Part shown: positions 13,001-23,268 of the stretch, piece by piece | How positions within the stretch are numbered: the first letter of the stretch is position 1 | Layout of the letters: the number at the start of each line of letters is the position of its first letter | NCBI RefSeq assembly: GCF_000327385.1 | Contig: NW_008709663.1 | Span: 2,069,439 to 2,133,438, forward strand | Length of the DNA stretch: 64,000 nucleotides | Direction: 5' to 3' | DNA from: Lottia gigantea | Taxonomy: Eukaryota > Mollusca > Gastropoda > Lottiidae | Position numbers and translations under genes: made by a program | Notes under the pieces: generated by a model | Databases searched by the model: none | Told to the model about the DNA's origin: nothing | What the model saw: the letters and a program-made list of their open reading frames with translations, nothing else

Positions 13001-13235
13001 ATTTACCGTATCAACACAACGTTTCAACAATTTACGTTATAAATTTACAATGTTGCTCTATACTACTTCAACACAACGTTTCAACAATGCACCTGTGTTG
13101 TTCTATACAAGTAATAAAACCTACCTGATATGTCAGCCTGGAATCTTGTGAATATAGAGAACCGTTCAGACTGTCACCGTAGATCCCTCTCTGACGGGCG
13201 AACAATCTTCCTATTTCATAATCACATTTACTCAT
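1073..13235 (-). CDS. DEG/ENaC family sodium channel subunit, 3' end outside window
   Basis: Trimeric amiloride-type sodium channels of this family sit in the plasma membrane and are gated by ligands, protons, peptides or force. I join ten minus-strand exons by GT/AG sites with matching phases: 13125-13235, 11119-11556, 8282-8425, 5688-6613, 4890-4970, 4292-4383, 2927-3090, 2375-2464, 2050-2176 and 1073-1148, giving about 749 residues. The start ATG has an in-frame TAA 12 bases upstream. Family marks in order: a TSMQGVP motif before the first membrane segment, FPAITVCNVNPIRKS after it, GHQLDDMLVDC, GNCFTLQ, SGSGAQVVIHD, IRLGEPHGSC, CHVFCLQN..CGCYD and CFCDNPC. The second membrane segment and pore filter must lie to the left. 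Residues about 184-470 (exons 3-4) are an unusual Lys- then Thr/Ser-rich insertion in the extracellular finger. The subfamily (for example FaNaC-like) is not resolved. Confidence 0.93.
1297..1480. repeat. Single diverged copy of the 56-bp repeat plus a small hairpin
   Basis: Positions about 1297-1360 resemble one monomer of the large array at 33.6-35.0 kb (shared words TTCAGCTATCT and AGCTGATAGAA). About 60 bp further on, 1418-1427 and 1458-1467 form a perfect 10-bp inverted repeat (CCGACGTCTG). The segment lies in a channel-gene intron and shows no coding signal. Confidence 0.55.
1616..1965. mobile_element. Non-autonomous DNA element with TTAA ends (family 1)
   Basis: A 350-bp element bounded by TTAA on both sides. 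Its ends are inverted repeats: the left begins TTAAAGGGACAG and the right ends CTGTCCCTTTAA, extending with mismatches to about 20 bp. It has no coding capacity. A second copy is at 51691-52415 and a 3' fragment at about 58136-58240, so it is a dispersed family. TTAA flanks are typical of piggyBac-like insertion, but I cannot assign the superfamily from the ends alone. It lies in an intron of the channel gene. Confidence 0.8.
3105..3575. mobile_element. Foldback element (family 2), interrupted by another foldback element
   Basis: Arms at about 3145-3182 and 3536-3572 are reverse complements (both contain the word AACACAAGG or its near match). The same family occurs at 30657-30945, sharing TTTGAACG.CATTTAGAAGCG on the left and CATCTGATGAC..GTAAATTGTGTTGAAA on the right. 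A second, unrelated foldback element occupies 3194-3370 inside it. The element lies in the intron between channel exons 6 and 7. Confidence 0.75.
3194..3370. mobile_element. Small foldback MITE (family 3)
   Basis: Two 65-bp arms (3194-3258 and 3306-3370) are near-perfect inverted repeats beginning GACGAGGTAC and ending with GTACCTCGTC, separated by a 47-bp loop. It has no coding capacity. A shorter related copy is at about 47276-47362. It sits inside the family 2 element, so it inserted later. Confidence 0.85.
3585..3705. repeat. Dispersed repeat (family 4), copy 1
   Basis: About 120 bp shared with 47711-47825 at high identity, including GAAAATGAAAATGCTAATAC and ATGACTTGGAAAAATACCA. It has no open frame and no obvious terminal repeats. 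The type of element is unknown. Confidence 0.75.
4553..4752. mobile_element. Inverted-repeat MITE (family 5), copy 1
   Basis: The ends are inverted repeats of about 32 bp: the left reads ACCTTGACTGCAATAG and the right reads CTATTGCAGTCAAGGT. The sequence just outside the right end (GTAATAGCTTGACATTGTGAAGA) is nearly identical to the unit of the 31-bp minisatellite at 63.2 kb. Further copies are at 9881-10105 and, as an inner piece, 7717-7806. It lies in a channel-gene intron. Confidence 0.8.
5392..5585. repeat. Degenerate 36-37 bp tandem repeat, about five copies
   Basis: Units share ACCATGTCAAA, CCCGTATTCGTGATACGAT and AATAAG. A single related copy is near 26777-26810. The repeat lies about 100 bp downstream of the long channel exon 4, in the following intron. 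Confidence 0.75.
7717..7806. mobile_element. Partial family 5 MITE (inner inverted repeat only)
   Basis: The sequence AATACAGCCAATCAGAGC followed by its inverted partner CTGATTGGTTGTATT matches the inner inverted repeat of the copy at 9881-10105. The outer ends are not recognisable. It lies in the channel intron between exons 3 and 4. Confidence 0.6.
9881..10105. mobile_element. Inverted-repeat MITE (family 5), copy 2
   Basis: The outer inverted repeats contain TGCAATGGTC on the left and GACTATTGCAGTCAAGGTAT on the right. A strong inner inverted repeat carries CAGCCAATCAGAGCCCTCGAC and its partner GTCGAGGACAATGATTGGCTG. It has no coding capacity. It lies in the channel intron between exons 2 and 3. 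Confidence 0.8.
11996..12070. repeat. Inverted pair of TCGTC-GAAACG motifs
   Basis: The left arm, read on the minus strand, gives CTTGACGAGAGTATAATCGTC followed by GAAACGTTGC. The right arm, read on the plus strand, gives ACCATCGTCGAAACGTCGC. This TGACGA-hairpin-GAAACG layout resembles conserved sequences that border Penelope-type retroelements in other animals, which is family knowledge rather than proof. No reverse transcriptase is visible nearby. Confidence 0.5.
12084..12207. repeat. 62-bp direct duplication
   Basis: A block beginning ACCTACATAATTCAATGG and ending TAGGTCCCTAACTC occurs twice in direct succession with no visible differences. It is a recent tandem duplication in a channel-gene intron. 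Confidence 0.9.
12470..13090. repeat. Irregular tandem array of CAACGTTTCAACAATTTACA words
   Basis: About ten copies of ACAACGTTTCAACAATTTAC are spaced 40-120 bp apart. A block of about 127 bp starting near 12812 is repeated almost exactly from about 12938. Read on the minus strand the word becomes GTAAATTGTTGAAACGTTGT, close to the right arm of the family 2 foldback elements. The array lies just downstream of the first coding exon of the channel gene, in its first coding-region intron. Confidence 0.85.
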
Positions 13236-13282
13236 TCTGATTCTTTAGTCTTCACCTACAACACGATCAGAGGGTCAGGTTT

Positions 13283-14066
13283 CATAGTAGTCCACCTTCG
13301 GGTCTTAATATCAGGTTTCATATCAATCCACCCCCTCGGGATCCTAGGTGTATTAATAGTTCACCTTCTCGGGATTCCGGGTGTATCAATAGTCCACCCC
13401 CTCGGGATCCCAGCTGTATTAATAGTCCGCCCCTCGGTATCCAAGATGTATTAATAGTCCACCCCCTCGGGATTCCAGGTGTATTAATAGTCCACCCCCT
13501 CGGGATTCCAGGTGTATTAATAGTCCGCCCTCGAGATCCCAGGTGTATTATTAGTTCGCCCCTCGGGATCCCAGGTGTATTAATAGTCCGCTCCTCGGGA
13601 TCCAAGATGTATCAATAGTCCACCCCCTCGGGATTCCAGGTGTATTAATAGTCCCCCCTCGGGATCCCAGGTGTATTAATAGTCCGCCCCTCGGGATCCC
13701 CGATGTATTAATAGTCCACCCCCTAGGGATCCCCGGTGTATTAATAGTCCACCCCCTAGGGATTCCAGGTGTATTAATAGTCCACCCCCTAGGGATTCCA
13801 GGTGTATTAATAGTCCACCCCCTAGGGATTCCAGGTGTATTAATAGTCCACCCCCTCGGGATTCCAGGTGTATTAATAGTCCACCCCCTTGGGACCCAGG
13901 TGTATTAATAGTCCGCCCCTCAGGATCCCAGGTGTATTGATAGACCGCCCCTCCGGTCTTACTCCAAGTCGTATTAATAGTCCGCCCCCTCGGGATCCCA
14001 GGTGTATTAATAGTCTGCCCCTCGGGATCCCAGGTGTATTAATAGTCCGCCCCTCTGGTCTTACTC
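13283..14066. repeat. About 33-bp GC-richer minisatellite, about 24 copies
   Basis: Units share GTGTATTAATAGTCC followed by a run of C and CTCGGGAT, with variants such as CTAGGGAT. The base composition is clearly richer in G+C than the surroundings. It lies directly upstream of the first coding exon of the channel gene, probably in an intron of its 5' untranslated region. Open frames across it merely reflect the repeat unit. Confidence 0.93.
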
Positions 14067-14314
14067 CCAGGGCTGTAAATAACGTCTGTATGAGACGGGA
14101 ATTCAAGGGGGTGGGGATGGAGGGGTGAGGATGAGATTTACACCTAGATCGCGGAGCGTTTCTGTGACACATCAGGTTAGGGGGCCACAGAATTTTCGAG
14201 GGGGCATAGGCAATATTGTCCCATTGTAAAATGATACAAAAATTTAAAGTGGGGGAGTGTGGGTCCATGGAAACGCCACATATTGGACGTAAAACATTTA
14301 TTATCATTACTCAC

Positions 14315-14420
14315 CTGTTCTCACGTTTCATTGACTGTTTACTTTCACTTTATCAAATACTCTTCAATTATCCTATATTCTTTCTATCTATTGTTGATGT
14401 CCATATGAAATTTTAGAAAA
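14315..14420 (-). other. Possible noncoding 5' exon of the channel gene
   Basis: On the minus strand GAACAG is followed by GTGAGT (14309-14314), a strong splice donor. A fair acceptor TTGTAG lies just upstream of the start-codon exon, near 13257. Together they could join a noncoding exon here to the first coding exon. Another donor-like site lies near 15736-15741. The upstream border of this exon is not visible, and the link is inference. Confidence 0.3.
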
Positions 14421-14421
14421 T

Positions 14422-15892
14422 TGAGCATCCACGAATTCCAAAATATTTAAAAACAAATCTGATTTGCCAAGAGTTTGACAAGTTGTTAGTCCAACGTCTC
14501 ACAATTTCTCCACAAATCTCTTGAGCTCGTCACAGAAATCAACTTTGTTGAATGTCTCTAGTGAATCCTGTTCCGGTGTTAGAAATTGTCCGGTGTAAAA
14601 CTCCAAATATGGCCGAATTCAGTTGACAGTTAAAAGTCCCAGTGGGAAGGTTTTGTTGGAATGACAGGGTCTTAAAAACCTGTAATTTAGAAATAATATA
14701 ACAATCAACAGCAAAGTAAACAAATCAAAATTTCTCACTAGGATATCTTTCAGACCAGGCTCAGTGATTAAAATATTATTTAAATAATTCGTTCAGAGGT
14801 TTGACCATGAATACAGAGTCGCTCTTAACTGTCCAGGTCGCCAAAACTATATTTTTAAGAAAAGGAAATCGCAACTAAAATTATAAAAACAAGGATTACA
14901 TTAATGAAAAGCCATGAATGATTTACAATGTTTAAAGGAATACTAGCTGTTAAAATGGGCATGAAATTCTCAAACTATACGAGTATATATTCATCAGTTC
15001 GAATTGCCAGGTGTCATGACTAAAGAATAGAATCTCTATATAACACATATATTCATTAAACTAAATAATTATTGAAAAACACTTCTAAGCATGTCTCAAA
15101 ATTACTAGTTTTATTGCTTTATAGGACTAAAGAGGGATTCTGTTATGACACCAAGTAAGTCCACTGATGAACAAAAACTCATTTTAACGTAAGAGGTAGT
15201 AGAACTTTAACAGAAACTGATCATTCTCTGTCCAAATCTTCCAAAGAAGAATCTCACCATAACTCCATGTCCCGGGCCTGTGTTTTCGTTACTTTGTCAC
15301 CAGTGCTATACTACAATCTCTTTTCCAAATAAAATATTTCAATCACAACCTTAGTCCTAATCCCCTGATGATCTTCAACAGTATCAAAATACACAATGTC
15401 CTGTGCCAGTCTTTTCGAAACGTTTTCACTGATACAGCTTATATTCCAAACAAAATAGTTTTAACACAATCCAATAAGTATCAAAATACAGTGTAAGCTA
15501 GCATAATTTTACGTCCTGTGCCTGTGTTTTCGAAACATTCTCACTGATGCACATTTTAATCCAAAAAATATTTCTATCTAACCTTACCCAGTTGTATAAA
15601 TGATGCTTTCGACTCTAACTTGTTTAAATTCCCCTGACCTGCCAGCTAATTTGAACCACGGGGTGTGGACCACCAGTGCGTATCAAAAATATAAGAAATT
15701 TATTTCACAATTTTATAATAACATAAAATAAGGATTGTTACCTGAAGCCAAACTGAAGGATTTGTACTGTGGTCCGTATAGACAATGATACTGTTCAGTA
15801 TCGTTTCTATGAATCATAAGATGAAGGGGGGCCGAGCAGGGGCTACATACTTTTCCTTTCCTATATATAATGATAAAAATATGGAAAGTTTC
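14422..15892. other. Gene-free stretch
   Basis: AT-rich sequence with no convincing coding exon on either strand. Only a candidate minus-strand splice donor near 15736 is noted. It may hold the promoter region of the channel gene, but I see no clear core promoter. Confidence 0.5.
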
Positions 15893-16500
15893 CAACAGAA
15901 CAGAAAACAGAGAACACAGAACACAGAGAACAGAGAACACAGAACACAGAACACAGAACACAGAAAACAGAACAGAGAACAGAGAACAGAGAACACAGAA
16001 CAGAGAACAGAGAACAGTGAAAACAGAACAGAGAACAGAGAACAGATAACACAGATAACAGAACACAGAACACAGAACAGAGAACAGAGAACAGAGAACA
16101 GAGAACAGAGAACACAGAACACAGAAAACAGAACAGAGAACAGAGAACACAGAACACAGAAAACAGAACAGAGAACAGAGAACAGAGAACACAGAACACA
16201 GAAAACAGAACAGAGAACAGAGAACAGAGAACACAGAAAACAGAGAAGAACAGAGACCAAAGAACAGAGAACAGTGAAAACAGAACAGAGAACAGAGAAC
16301 AATGAAAACAGAACAGAACAGAACAGTACAGAAAACAGAACAGAGAACACAGAACACAGAAAACAGAGAAGAACAGAGAACACAGAACAGAGAACAGTGA
16401 AAACAGAAAGAGAACAGAGAACAGTGAAAACAGAACAGAGAACAGAGAACAGAGAACAGTGAAAACAGAACAGAACAGAACAGTACAGAAAACAGGGACA
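15893..16500. repeat. ACAGA/GAACA low-complexity tandem repeat
   Basis: About 600 bp of CAGAACAGAGAACACAGAA-type sequence on a 5-bp theme with irregular higher-order blocks. It lacks T almost completely on the plus strand, so long open frames appear on both strands. These are artefacts of composition. Confidence 0.95.
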
Positions 16501-17582
16501 AAACCAGAAAAAACCCTGGAACAAAACAGAATAGAAAACAGAATTGAATAAGTGACGAGTTTTACCCTCTTCCATCCTCTCCGCCCCCTTAGAATGAGCG
16601 TGCCCTAGGGTCAGGATATCTGATAATAATGAATAAAGAGTAAAACTGAAGATAAAAATGTAATAAAATAAATATCTAGAAGGTAAATATCGTTCTGTAT
16701 TAAACTAGACCTGTTTTTATTTCAGCGCCATGTCAAATTATTGCCTGGGCTACACACATTTCGCTTCATTGGCTTATATTTAATTAGATATAACGGTTGT
16801 ATGTTTTTAATAATCCAAAAGCTAACTAATAAAACCCCGGAAAAATGAAATGACTAAATAATAGATTCTCTGTATCAAGCCTGTAGCCTTGATTTTACGA
16901 AGAGACAAGTAATATATACGGCGGGGCAATGGTGTATGGTGTTTATAACAATGATGGAAATTGTCGGTTATCAGAATACAATCATAAATTGCAAAATAAT
17001 TTTATTTTTAAATTGGATACCCTATGATTGGTTAAAGATAAAGTCATAAGAACGGGATTGTGGTAGAAAGCATGTAAGATTACAAAAGAGACGAAAGTTA
17101 TTTCATTTTGTATTAGACGGCCACATCCCTTGATAGTGTTTGTTTTTCGGGAATTACGTCTCAACATTGTTTAGTATAAATTTTGTTTTATTTTGTTTAA
17201 TTTTGTCAGTTTATTAACCCGATTTGTGTCTAAGTTTCCAACTGAACCCGAGAAAGAAAAGAAGTTGTCAGATCTTGTTGACAGTAGTAGAGTGATGTTC
17301 ATTATTTATCTAGAGTATTATATAAAGCGAATGAAAGTTGATAGCCAGTTTTCTCCTAACAGTTTTTATATTTTTTTGTCCTCAGATTAAAGATCTGTTC
17401 GTGACGAAGATTAAAAAAACTATCAAATAAATATTATTAGTAATATGAATCCTCGACATTTGGAAATATAAAGAGAGTAAATTAATAACTATGTCCTGAT
17501 AAATTCCCTCATTGTACACTGCATGGCGTTGACCAATAGATGCAGATAATTAAAACTTATAACTCCATTTTATTTCAGTTTG
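16501..17582. other. Gene-free stretch with one dispersed repeat
   Basis: No coding exon is seen. About 17040-17110 (ATAAGAACGGGATTGTGGTAG) is repeated with changes at about 27180-27245, so it belongs to a dispersed repeat of unknown type. Confidence 0.5.
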
Positions 17583-17899
17583 TTAAAGGTGCGGGCACAC
17601 GAGCGGTCTTGGTTGGAGATTTTTGTCTACGACTTGAATCTTGAGTAAAATCTTGCGTGGTCCCGTGCTTCCACGACAAGATTACCGTCAGGATTTATAA
17701 TATTAAACAAGTTTGATATTTGTCTCTGATAGTTTTATCATCTGCAAGACAGAGTGTCATCATCCAATCAGATTCATTTACTTTCAATTTCATGCTCCGC
17801 ACGTGATTATCGACAAGATGGAAAACTACCGACTGGAAGTTTTAGTCTCCTCGCGTGCCCATGTCTCCGAACAAGACTGTCCGTGTGCCCACACTTTAA
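17583..17899. mobile_element. Non-autonomous DNA element with TTAA ends (family 6)
   Basis: A 317-bp element with TTAA at both ends and inverted ends: left TTAAAGGTGCGGGCACACG, right CCGTGTGCCCACACTTTAA. It has no coding capacity. The short plus-strand open frame across it has no family resemblance. The TTAA flanks recall family 1, but the terminal repeat sequence differs. Confidence 0.75.
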
Positions 17900-18531
17900 T
17901 GATCCATAGCTGACAAATTAATTGTGAATTGGAATTGAATTTTATCATTAAAACATTGTAAATTAAACGTAGAAAGATTTCTAGAATTTGCTATATTAAG
18001 TATGTATGAATATAAATAATATACTTCTATACACTGACTATATGTTTTAAAAGGTTTGAGATACGGCGAGGGAGACATTTCTCTAGAGTTTTATTGTAGA
18101 ATAGGCTCGATTGCTTAATTTGTTCGTACAACGAAAGTCCTTAAACCAGCTGTCCTGATGTGGATTGTGTATCAGAAACATGAGAAAAGATCTAGTCAAT
18201 TAGCTATTAGTAACATAATTACATATTATTATGATCGTAATTCCCTTTTCAGTCCTGTCTTAAAACCCTCTCCATCATTAGATTGTTTAAGTAATTGAGT
18301 CATATTATACCTTTGATAAGTTTTAGATTATTTTTGTTTTTATTTTATCAAGTCGTAAAACATTCAAAATATTAGATAATTGTTCAGTTACTCAGAGTAC
18401 AGCTGTGGTAGCTCAAAATGATAGATGGTCTTTTTGTTGTCTGTTTCCATTAAAACCAAGAGTTGCGTCCCTTAATTTATTTGCAACGTGTACAAGGACT
18501 TGATAATCACGTCAACTGTCAACGTTTAAAG

Positions 18532-21500
18532 ATGGCCGACTTTTCAATAATTTCCTTGGTTTCGCTTATAATTTGCATCACCCTTTCGACTGCAAATGAA
18601 TTGGCAAGAGGTAATGAACGGAAACTTATCGAGAAAAACATTGTGCGACTGCCAGTTGTGAAATTGCGGTCTTTTTATGATAAATTTTGACTGTATTTTT
18701 GGTTTCAGTTGCTGAACAAGTCCCCTCCCTCTCTTTTTCGAATCTAGCACCTTACCTGTTTATTCTTCTGCTCTGCTGATCCCAACCTCTTTCAACAGAA
18801 CCAAAAGCAAGACAATTAGACCAGGATTTTGTCTTTTCCTTTTTTATTTTATGATGTATTAATAAGATTCATAAAGGTAAAAAAAAACTTGTCTTAAAAC
18901 AAAGGCTAGATTTATATGAAATATTACTATCAAGAATGACTATCAGAGGCTAGTTGAGAGTCAAAATAATTCTAGCAAATTTCACCTCATTCTTTGACTA
19001 TTATGTGTTATTGTAGGATGGAATGACAAGATAGATTGGGTTAAATTAGAAGATGGTTTAAAAATTTCACAAACAGAGTAAGTTTTCATGTCAATTATTT
19101 TCTTTATAAAAAAAAGTAGGCATTTACAATCAGATTGTTGTCTGCTAGGTGATTAAGTGCTGTGAGTTCGAATCTTTCTGGAAGTAGCCTGAATTTCCGA
19201 AAGGACCATGTAACTTCTGTGAAATAAACTTAATTCTGACCCATGTTAAATAAAACTCAGTTAATTACAATAATAGCTCAATTTCAGTTGAACTTTCTGA
19301 GTTCTAGTTTGTCTACAATCTAATATACTGAAATAATCTTTTCATTTCACATTACCGTTATTGTTAATTTCAGACAGAAACCTCTGATGATTGTAATTCA
19401 TAAATCTTGGTGTGGAGCCTGTAAAGGTAAAGATATTTTAAAATAATCTATTTAAAGCAATAATTATATTTGACCTTTTGTGATCATTTTTTTGAGCCCA
19501 TTTTTATTTAAAGAAATTAATATTGGATATTTTTTATACTTCTAATATTCCAATCAGAAATGAGTTAAAGGACAAGAAATTGTTGTTATTTTTTTATACA
19601 CCTTACTATAGTTAAAATAAAGATATTCAACTGCCCAAATTTTTAAATTATTTTTAATTTTTGTTTTTTTCGCTTGATAAAGGGATAAGTCCCGAAACAT
19701 AGCTATCACATTTACTCTAATTCTATCGAGTTTTCCCTACTGTTTGCACGTTATCGTGTGGTTTATATTTTCCTTTATAATCAGTCGATTTTTTATTAAA
19801 AAAATACAGAAATCTCAGCAGCTCAATATGCTTCACAAGAGTTCATCTTTTATTGTCGGTGAAAGGGTGAAAGCAGAAACCTGACCAACTCTAGGAAACA
19901 CTAACCGTGGCATGAGAATTTATTTTGACCCAATCACAAAGTCAGTTGTTTCTTATGTTGAAAATTATATTACAGCTTTGATGCCAAAGTTTGCTGAATC
20001 TAAAGAAATAGAAGAACTGAGTAAACAGTTTGTAATGGTCAATTCTAGGGTAAGATTGAATTGTTTTTTAATATTCTTATTGATATATAATATACTGGTA
20101 CCTAAAAGAAAGATCAATTAGCTCGAATTCTAATCTTCTTAATTCCTAATGGCTATTTTATAATTATTAATGCCCGATTGCTATTTAGAAATTCTTTTTT
20201 CTGTTAGCCAAATTGATTTTGATTTAATAGATCTTTTATGAAAGATAATGGGAAGGCATGAATTAACTAGTATCACGTCTGGGCATCCTCTGCAGCAAAG
20301 TTTGACTGCTAAAGTCTACATTATTTTTCAAATTATATTTTCATGAAAAGTTACTGTGAGTATATCAAATTACCTCCCTTGACACAGCAGATTACCTCCC
20401 CTCATCAGAATCTTAACATAATATGGTTTATATTTGTAGGATGATGAAGAACCAAATGAAAGTCAGTATACACCTGATGGTGGTTATATACCTCGTATCT
20501 TATTCTTAGGTTCGTTTCCTTTTAGTTTTTTTAGAGATCTATGTATTAAGGTATAAAATGTGAATAGAAGGCAACTCTGGGGATATGTACGCCATCATTT
20601 AAACCAGGCCTGTATATTAATATGGATGGGACAGTGATACACTTTATCCAAATAGCTTTATATACCTGTTTATACAAGATAGGCAGTATATATGATATAC
20701 TGGTATAAAGGATAATCATGAACCTAACTTAATGACCTCGTAAAAAAATGTTAGTCGTCCAAATTTCCCTCATGATAGAAAATTTGATTGAGTTCCACAG
20801 CTTACACTTTCTTAATTTGATTTACACCATCATGCAGGCAAGTAGCTTTAGATTATCATTTTCTGTTGGTACATAAAGTCAAATTCAAAGATATTTTTTT
20901 AAGTTTTGTGTTTGTAGATGAAGTCAAATAGTAATATTTAGCTTGTTATGCTACTGTTTATGTATTTAACTTCTGAGTTTGTGTTTGTAGATTCTAGTGG
21001 TAAAGTAAGAAAAGAATTTATAAATGAAAACGGAAATGAAAGTTATAAATATTATTATCCAGCAGTATCACACAGTAAGTTTATAAATTCTTAAATTATC
21101 AATTCCTTGAAGTCATTGAATTGTATAGATCGAATATCTGCTTGACTCTATTCCAGCCTCTGATAGATATTTTGACAGTTGTCAGCTGGAGAAGGGTCAT
21201 AAAAACTAGGCCCTGTTTTATGGGGATTTTCCAAACGTCCATAGGTGTGTTTTTTAGACATGTAACCCAGGACAGATCAATTTCTAGAGGATTGGACAAG
21301 GACCAGCTGGCAAGAAGGATTCTTGTGAACGTAGCTTGTTCTGGCATTGGATATTTTTTCTTTCTCTATCAGTTGATTATGTGAAATATTTAAATGTTTA
21401 GGTATAAGGGCGTGAGAGCGGTCATCACGCTCGCGAAAGCACTGGTACAGGCATCAGAATTTTTCCTACCTTGAGGAAGACGGCGCCTAACCTATAGGGT

Positions 21501-21623
21501 TAACCTTCAAGATATAAATTTTTTATTGTAGTTGTAGAGAGTATGGAAAAAGTTTTAAAAGCCAAAGAAAAAGGAGAATTAACAACGAAACATGAGGAAG
21601 AGGAAGATAAGGTGGAACTTTAA
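18532..21623 (+). CDS. TXNDC12: Thioredoxin domain-containing protein 12 (ERp18/ERp19)
   Basis: This is a small ER-lumen thioredoxin-fold oxidoreductase that acts in disulfide formation and quality control of secreted proteins. Seven exons with consistent phases: 18532-18610, 19017-19077, 19374-19426, 19976-20049, 20440-20509, 20991-21074 and 21532-21623, giving 170 residues (vertebrate proteins have about 172). Residues 1-21 look like a signal peptide. The active site is WCGAC (Cys60, Cys63), preceded by the family motif IVIHKS. The stretches ALMPKFAES, PDGGYIPRILFLD (cis-Pro107) and INENG.ESYKYYY match the family closely. The C-terminus is KVEL, a plausible ER-retrieval signal in place of the EDEL of mammals. 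The ATG has a good context (AAAGATGG). All key residues are present, so the gene looks functional. Confidence 0.96.
19128..19260 (+). repeat. Possible tRNA-derived SINE remnant
   Basis: Within intron 2 of TXNDC12, the word GTGAGTTCGAATCT resembles a tRNA B box, with GTGATTAAGTGC upstream. No clear A box or poly-A tail is seen, so the call is weak. Confidence 0.25.
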
Positions 21624-21809
21624 TCTTTCATTTCTCCACCAATTCCATTTATTCATTCTTTTATCATTTTCAATAGCCAGGAGGTCAATTTCATTAAGAT
21701 ACATAAGATCCTATGGTAAAAATATAACTCTAGTTTATGGTATGGCATGTCTCAACTATCTGGAAATTCGTTGAACCGTGCGATAAACGAGGCTCCACTA
21801 TATATCTAA

Positions 21810-22240
21810 GGATGAAGTTCTGGCCATGTATTCTCGAAACAATCTTAGTGCTAGAACGTTCTAGGGTATTGACTTCTATCACTGTTTGTGGAATATCCTA
21901 GCAGTAAGATTGTTATAAGAATACTTAGCCTGTGCCCTGTTACTCAAATACTAAAATATATGATCTGTTTTGTAGTAAGAATAGTCTTTTTCAATGTAAA
22001 ATTTCACAGTTTCACGTATTCTAGAAACCATCTTAACGCTAGGATGTCCTAGGGTCTTATCTTCTAACATTGATTCTAGGATATCCTAGGTTCTTATCAT
22101 CTAACATTGATTCTAGGATATCCTAGGGTCTTATCCTCTAACATTGATTCTAGGATGTCCTAGGTTCTTATCTTCTAACATTGATTCTAGGACATCTTAG
22201 TGTCAAGATCGTTTAGAGAATACACGGCCTGGTTTTTATC
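21810..22240. mobile_element. Inverted-repeat element with internal 37-bp tandem repeats
   Basis: At about 22015-22055 GTATTCTAGAAACCATCTTA is matched in inverse by the sequence at about 22185-22235 (ATCTTAGTGTCAAGATCG). Between them a unit of about 37 bp (GATTCTAGGATATCCTAGG and neighbours) is repeated four to five times. A related shorter copy lies at about 21818-21935 (GTATTCTCGAAACAATCTTA). It lies just downstream of TXNDC12. The element class is unknown. Confidence 0.65.
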
Positions 22241-22468
22241 TTATTTTTGGTGAATTTGTCCTCAGTTTATTGTAACCCCTTTTCACATTAAATACCATAG
22301 ACCATTAGTGATTAGTGGTTATCAACAAAACCTGCCAAAATTACATTTTCTTGTGTTCATGTAGTTAATTGATAAATGAATTTTGGCAGGTTAAGCTTGT
22401 AAATTTATTATTATTATGAAACTTTTTTGTTGGAATGTTTGTTTTTTGTCAATTGGGCTTCGGAATTT

Positions 22469-23268
22469 TAGAATTGATTGCCAGTCATGTCTGACCAGAG
22501 CTCTAAACTGTCTATTTGGCTGTATTTACCAGTCATGTCTGACTAGAGCTCGAGATTGTTGATTTGGCTGTATTTACCAGTCATGTCTGACTAGAGTTCT
22601 AGACAGTTAATTTGGCTGTATTTACCAGTCATGTCTGACTAGAGCTCTAGACAGTTAATTTGGCTGTATTTACCAGTCATGTCTGACTAGAGCTCTAGGC
22701 AGTTAATTTGGCTGTATTTACCAGTCATGTCTGACTAGAGCTCTAGACAGTTAATTTGGCTGTATTTACTAGTCATGTCTGACTAGAGCTCTAGACAGTT
22801 AATTTGACTGTATTTACCAGTCATGTCTGACCAGAGCTCTAAACTGTCCATTTGGCTGTATTTACCAGTCATGTCTGACTAGAGCTCTATACTGTTGATT
22901 TGACTGTATTTACCAGTCATGTCTGACTAGAGCTCTAGACTGTTGATTTGACTGTATTTACCAGTCATGTCTGACTAGAGCTCTAGAATGTCGATTTGAC
23001 TGTATTTACCAGTCATGTCTGACTAGAGCTCTAGACTGTTGATTTGATTGTATTTACCAGTCATGTCTGACTAGAGCTCTAGAATGTTGATTTGACTGTA
23101 TTTACCAGTCATGTCTGACTAGAGCTCTAGACTGTTGATTTGACTGTATTTACCAGTCATGTCTGACTAGAGCTCTAGAATGTTGATTTGACTGTATTTA
23201 CCAGTCATGTCTGACTAGAGCTCTAGAATGTTGATTTGACTGTATTTACCAGTCATGTCCGATTAGAG
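22469..23268. repeat. 48-bp minisatellite, about 16 copies
   Basis: Units share CCAGTCATGTCTGACTAGAG, then CTCTAGAC, then TTGATTTGACTGTATTTA. Most units contain the perfect 12-bp palindrome CTAGAGCTCTAG. Two subtypes are visible: CAGTTAATTTGG in the earlier units and CTGTTGATTTGA in the later ones. Confidence 0.95.

Noticed and set aside
13318-14307. Minus-strand open frames rich in INTPGIPRG
   Set aside because: They are pure translation of the 33-bp minisatellite.
15713-16575. Long frames of Leu/Cys/Ser/Phe type (minus) or Gln/Arg/Thr/Glu type (plus)
   Set aside because: Low-complexity ACAGA repeat lacking T gives open frames on both strands. No real protein features.
22469-23268. CRISPR-like appearance of regular repeats
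   Set aside because: Units abut without unique spacers, and the genome is eukaryotic. The same applies to all the other arrays.
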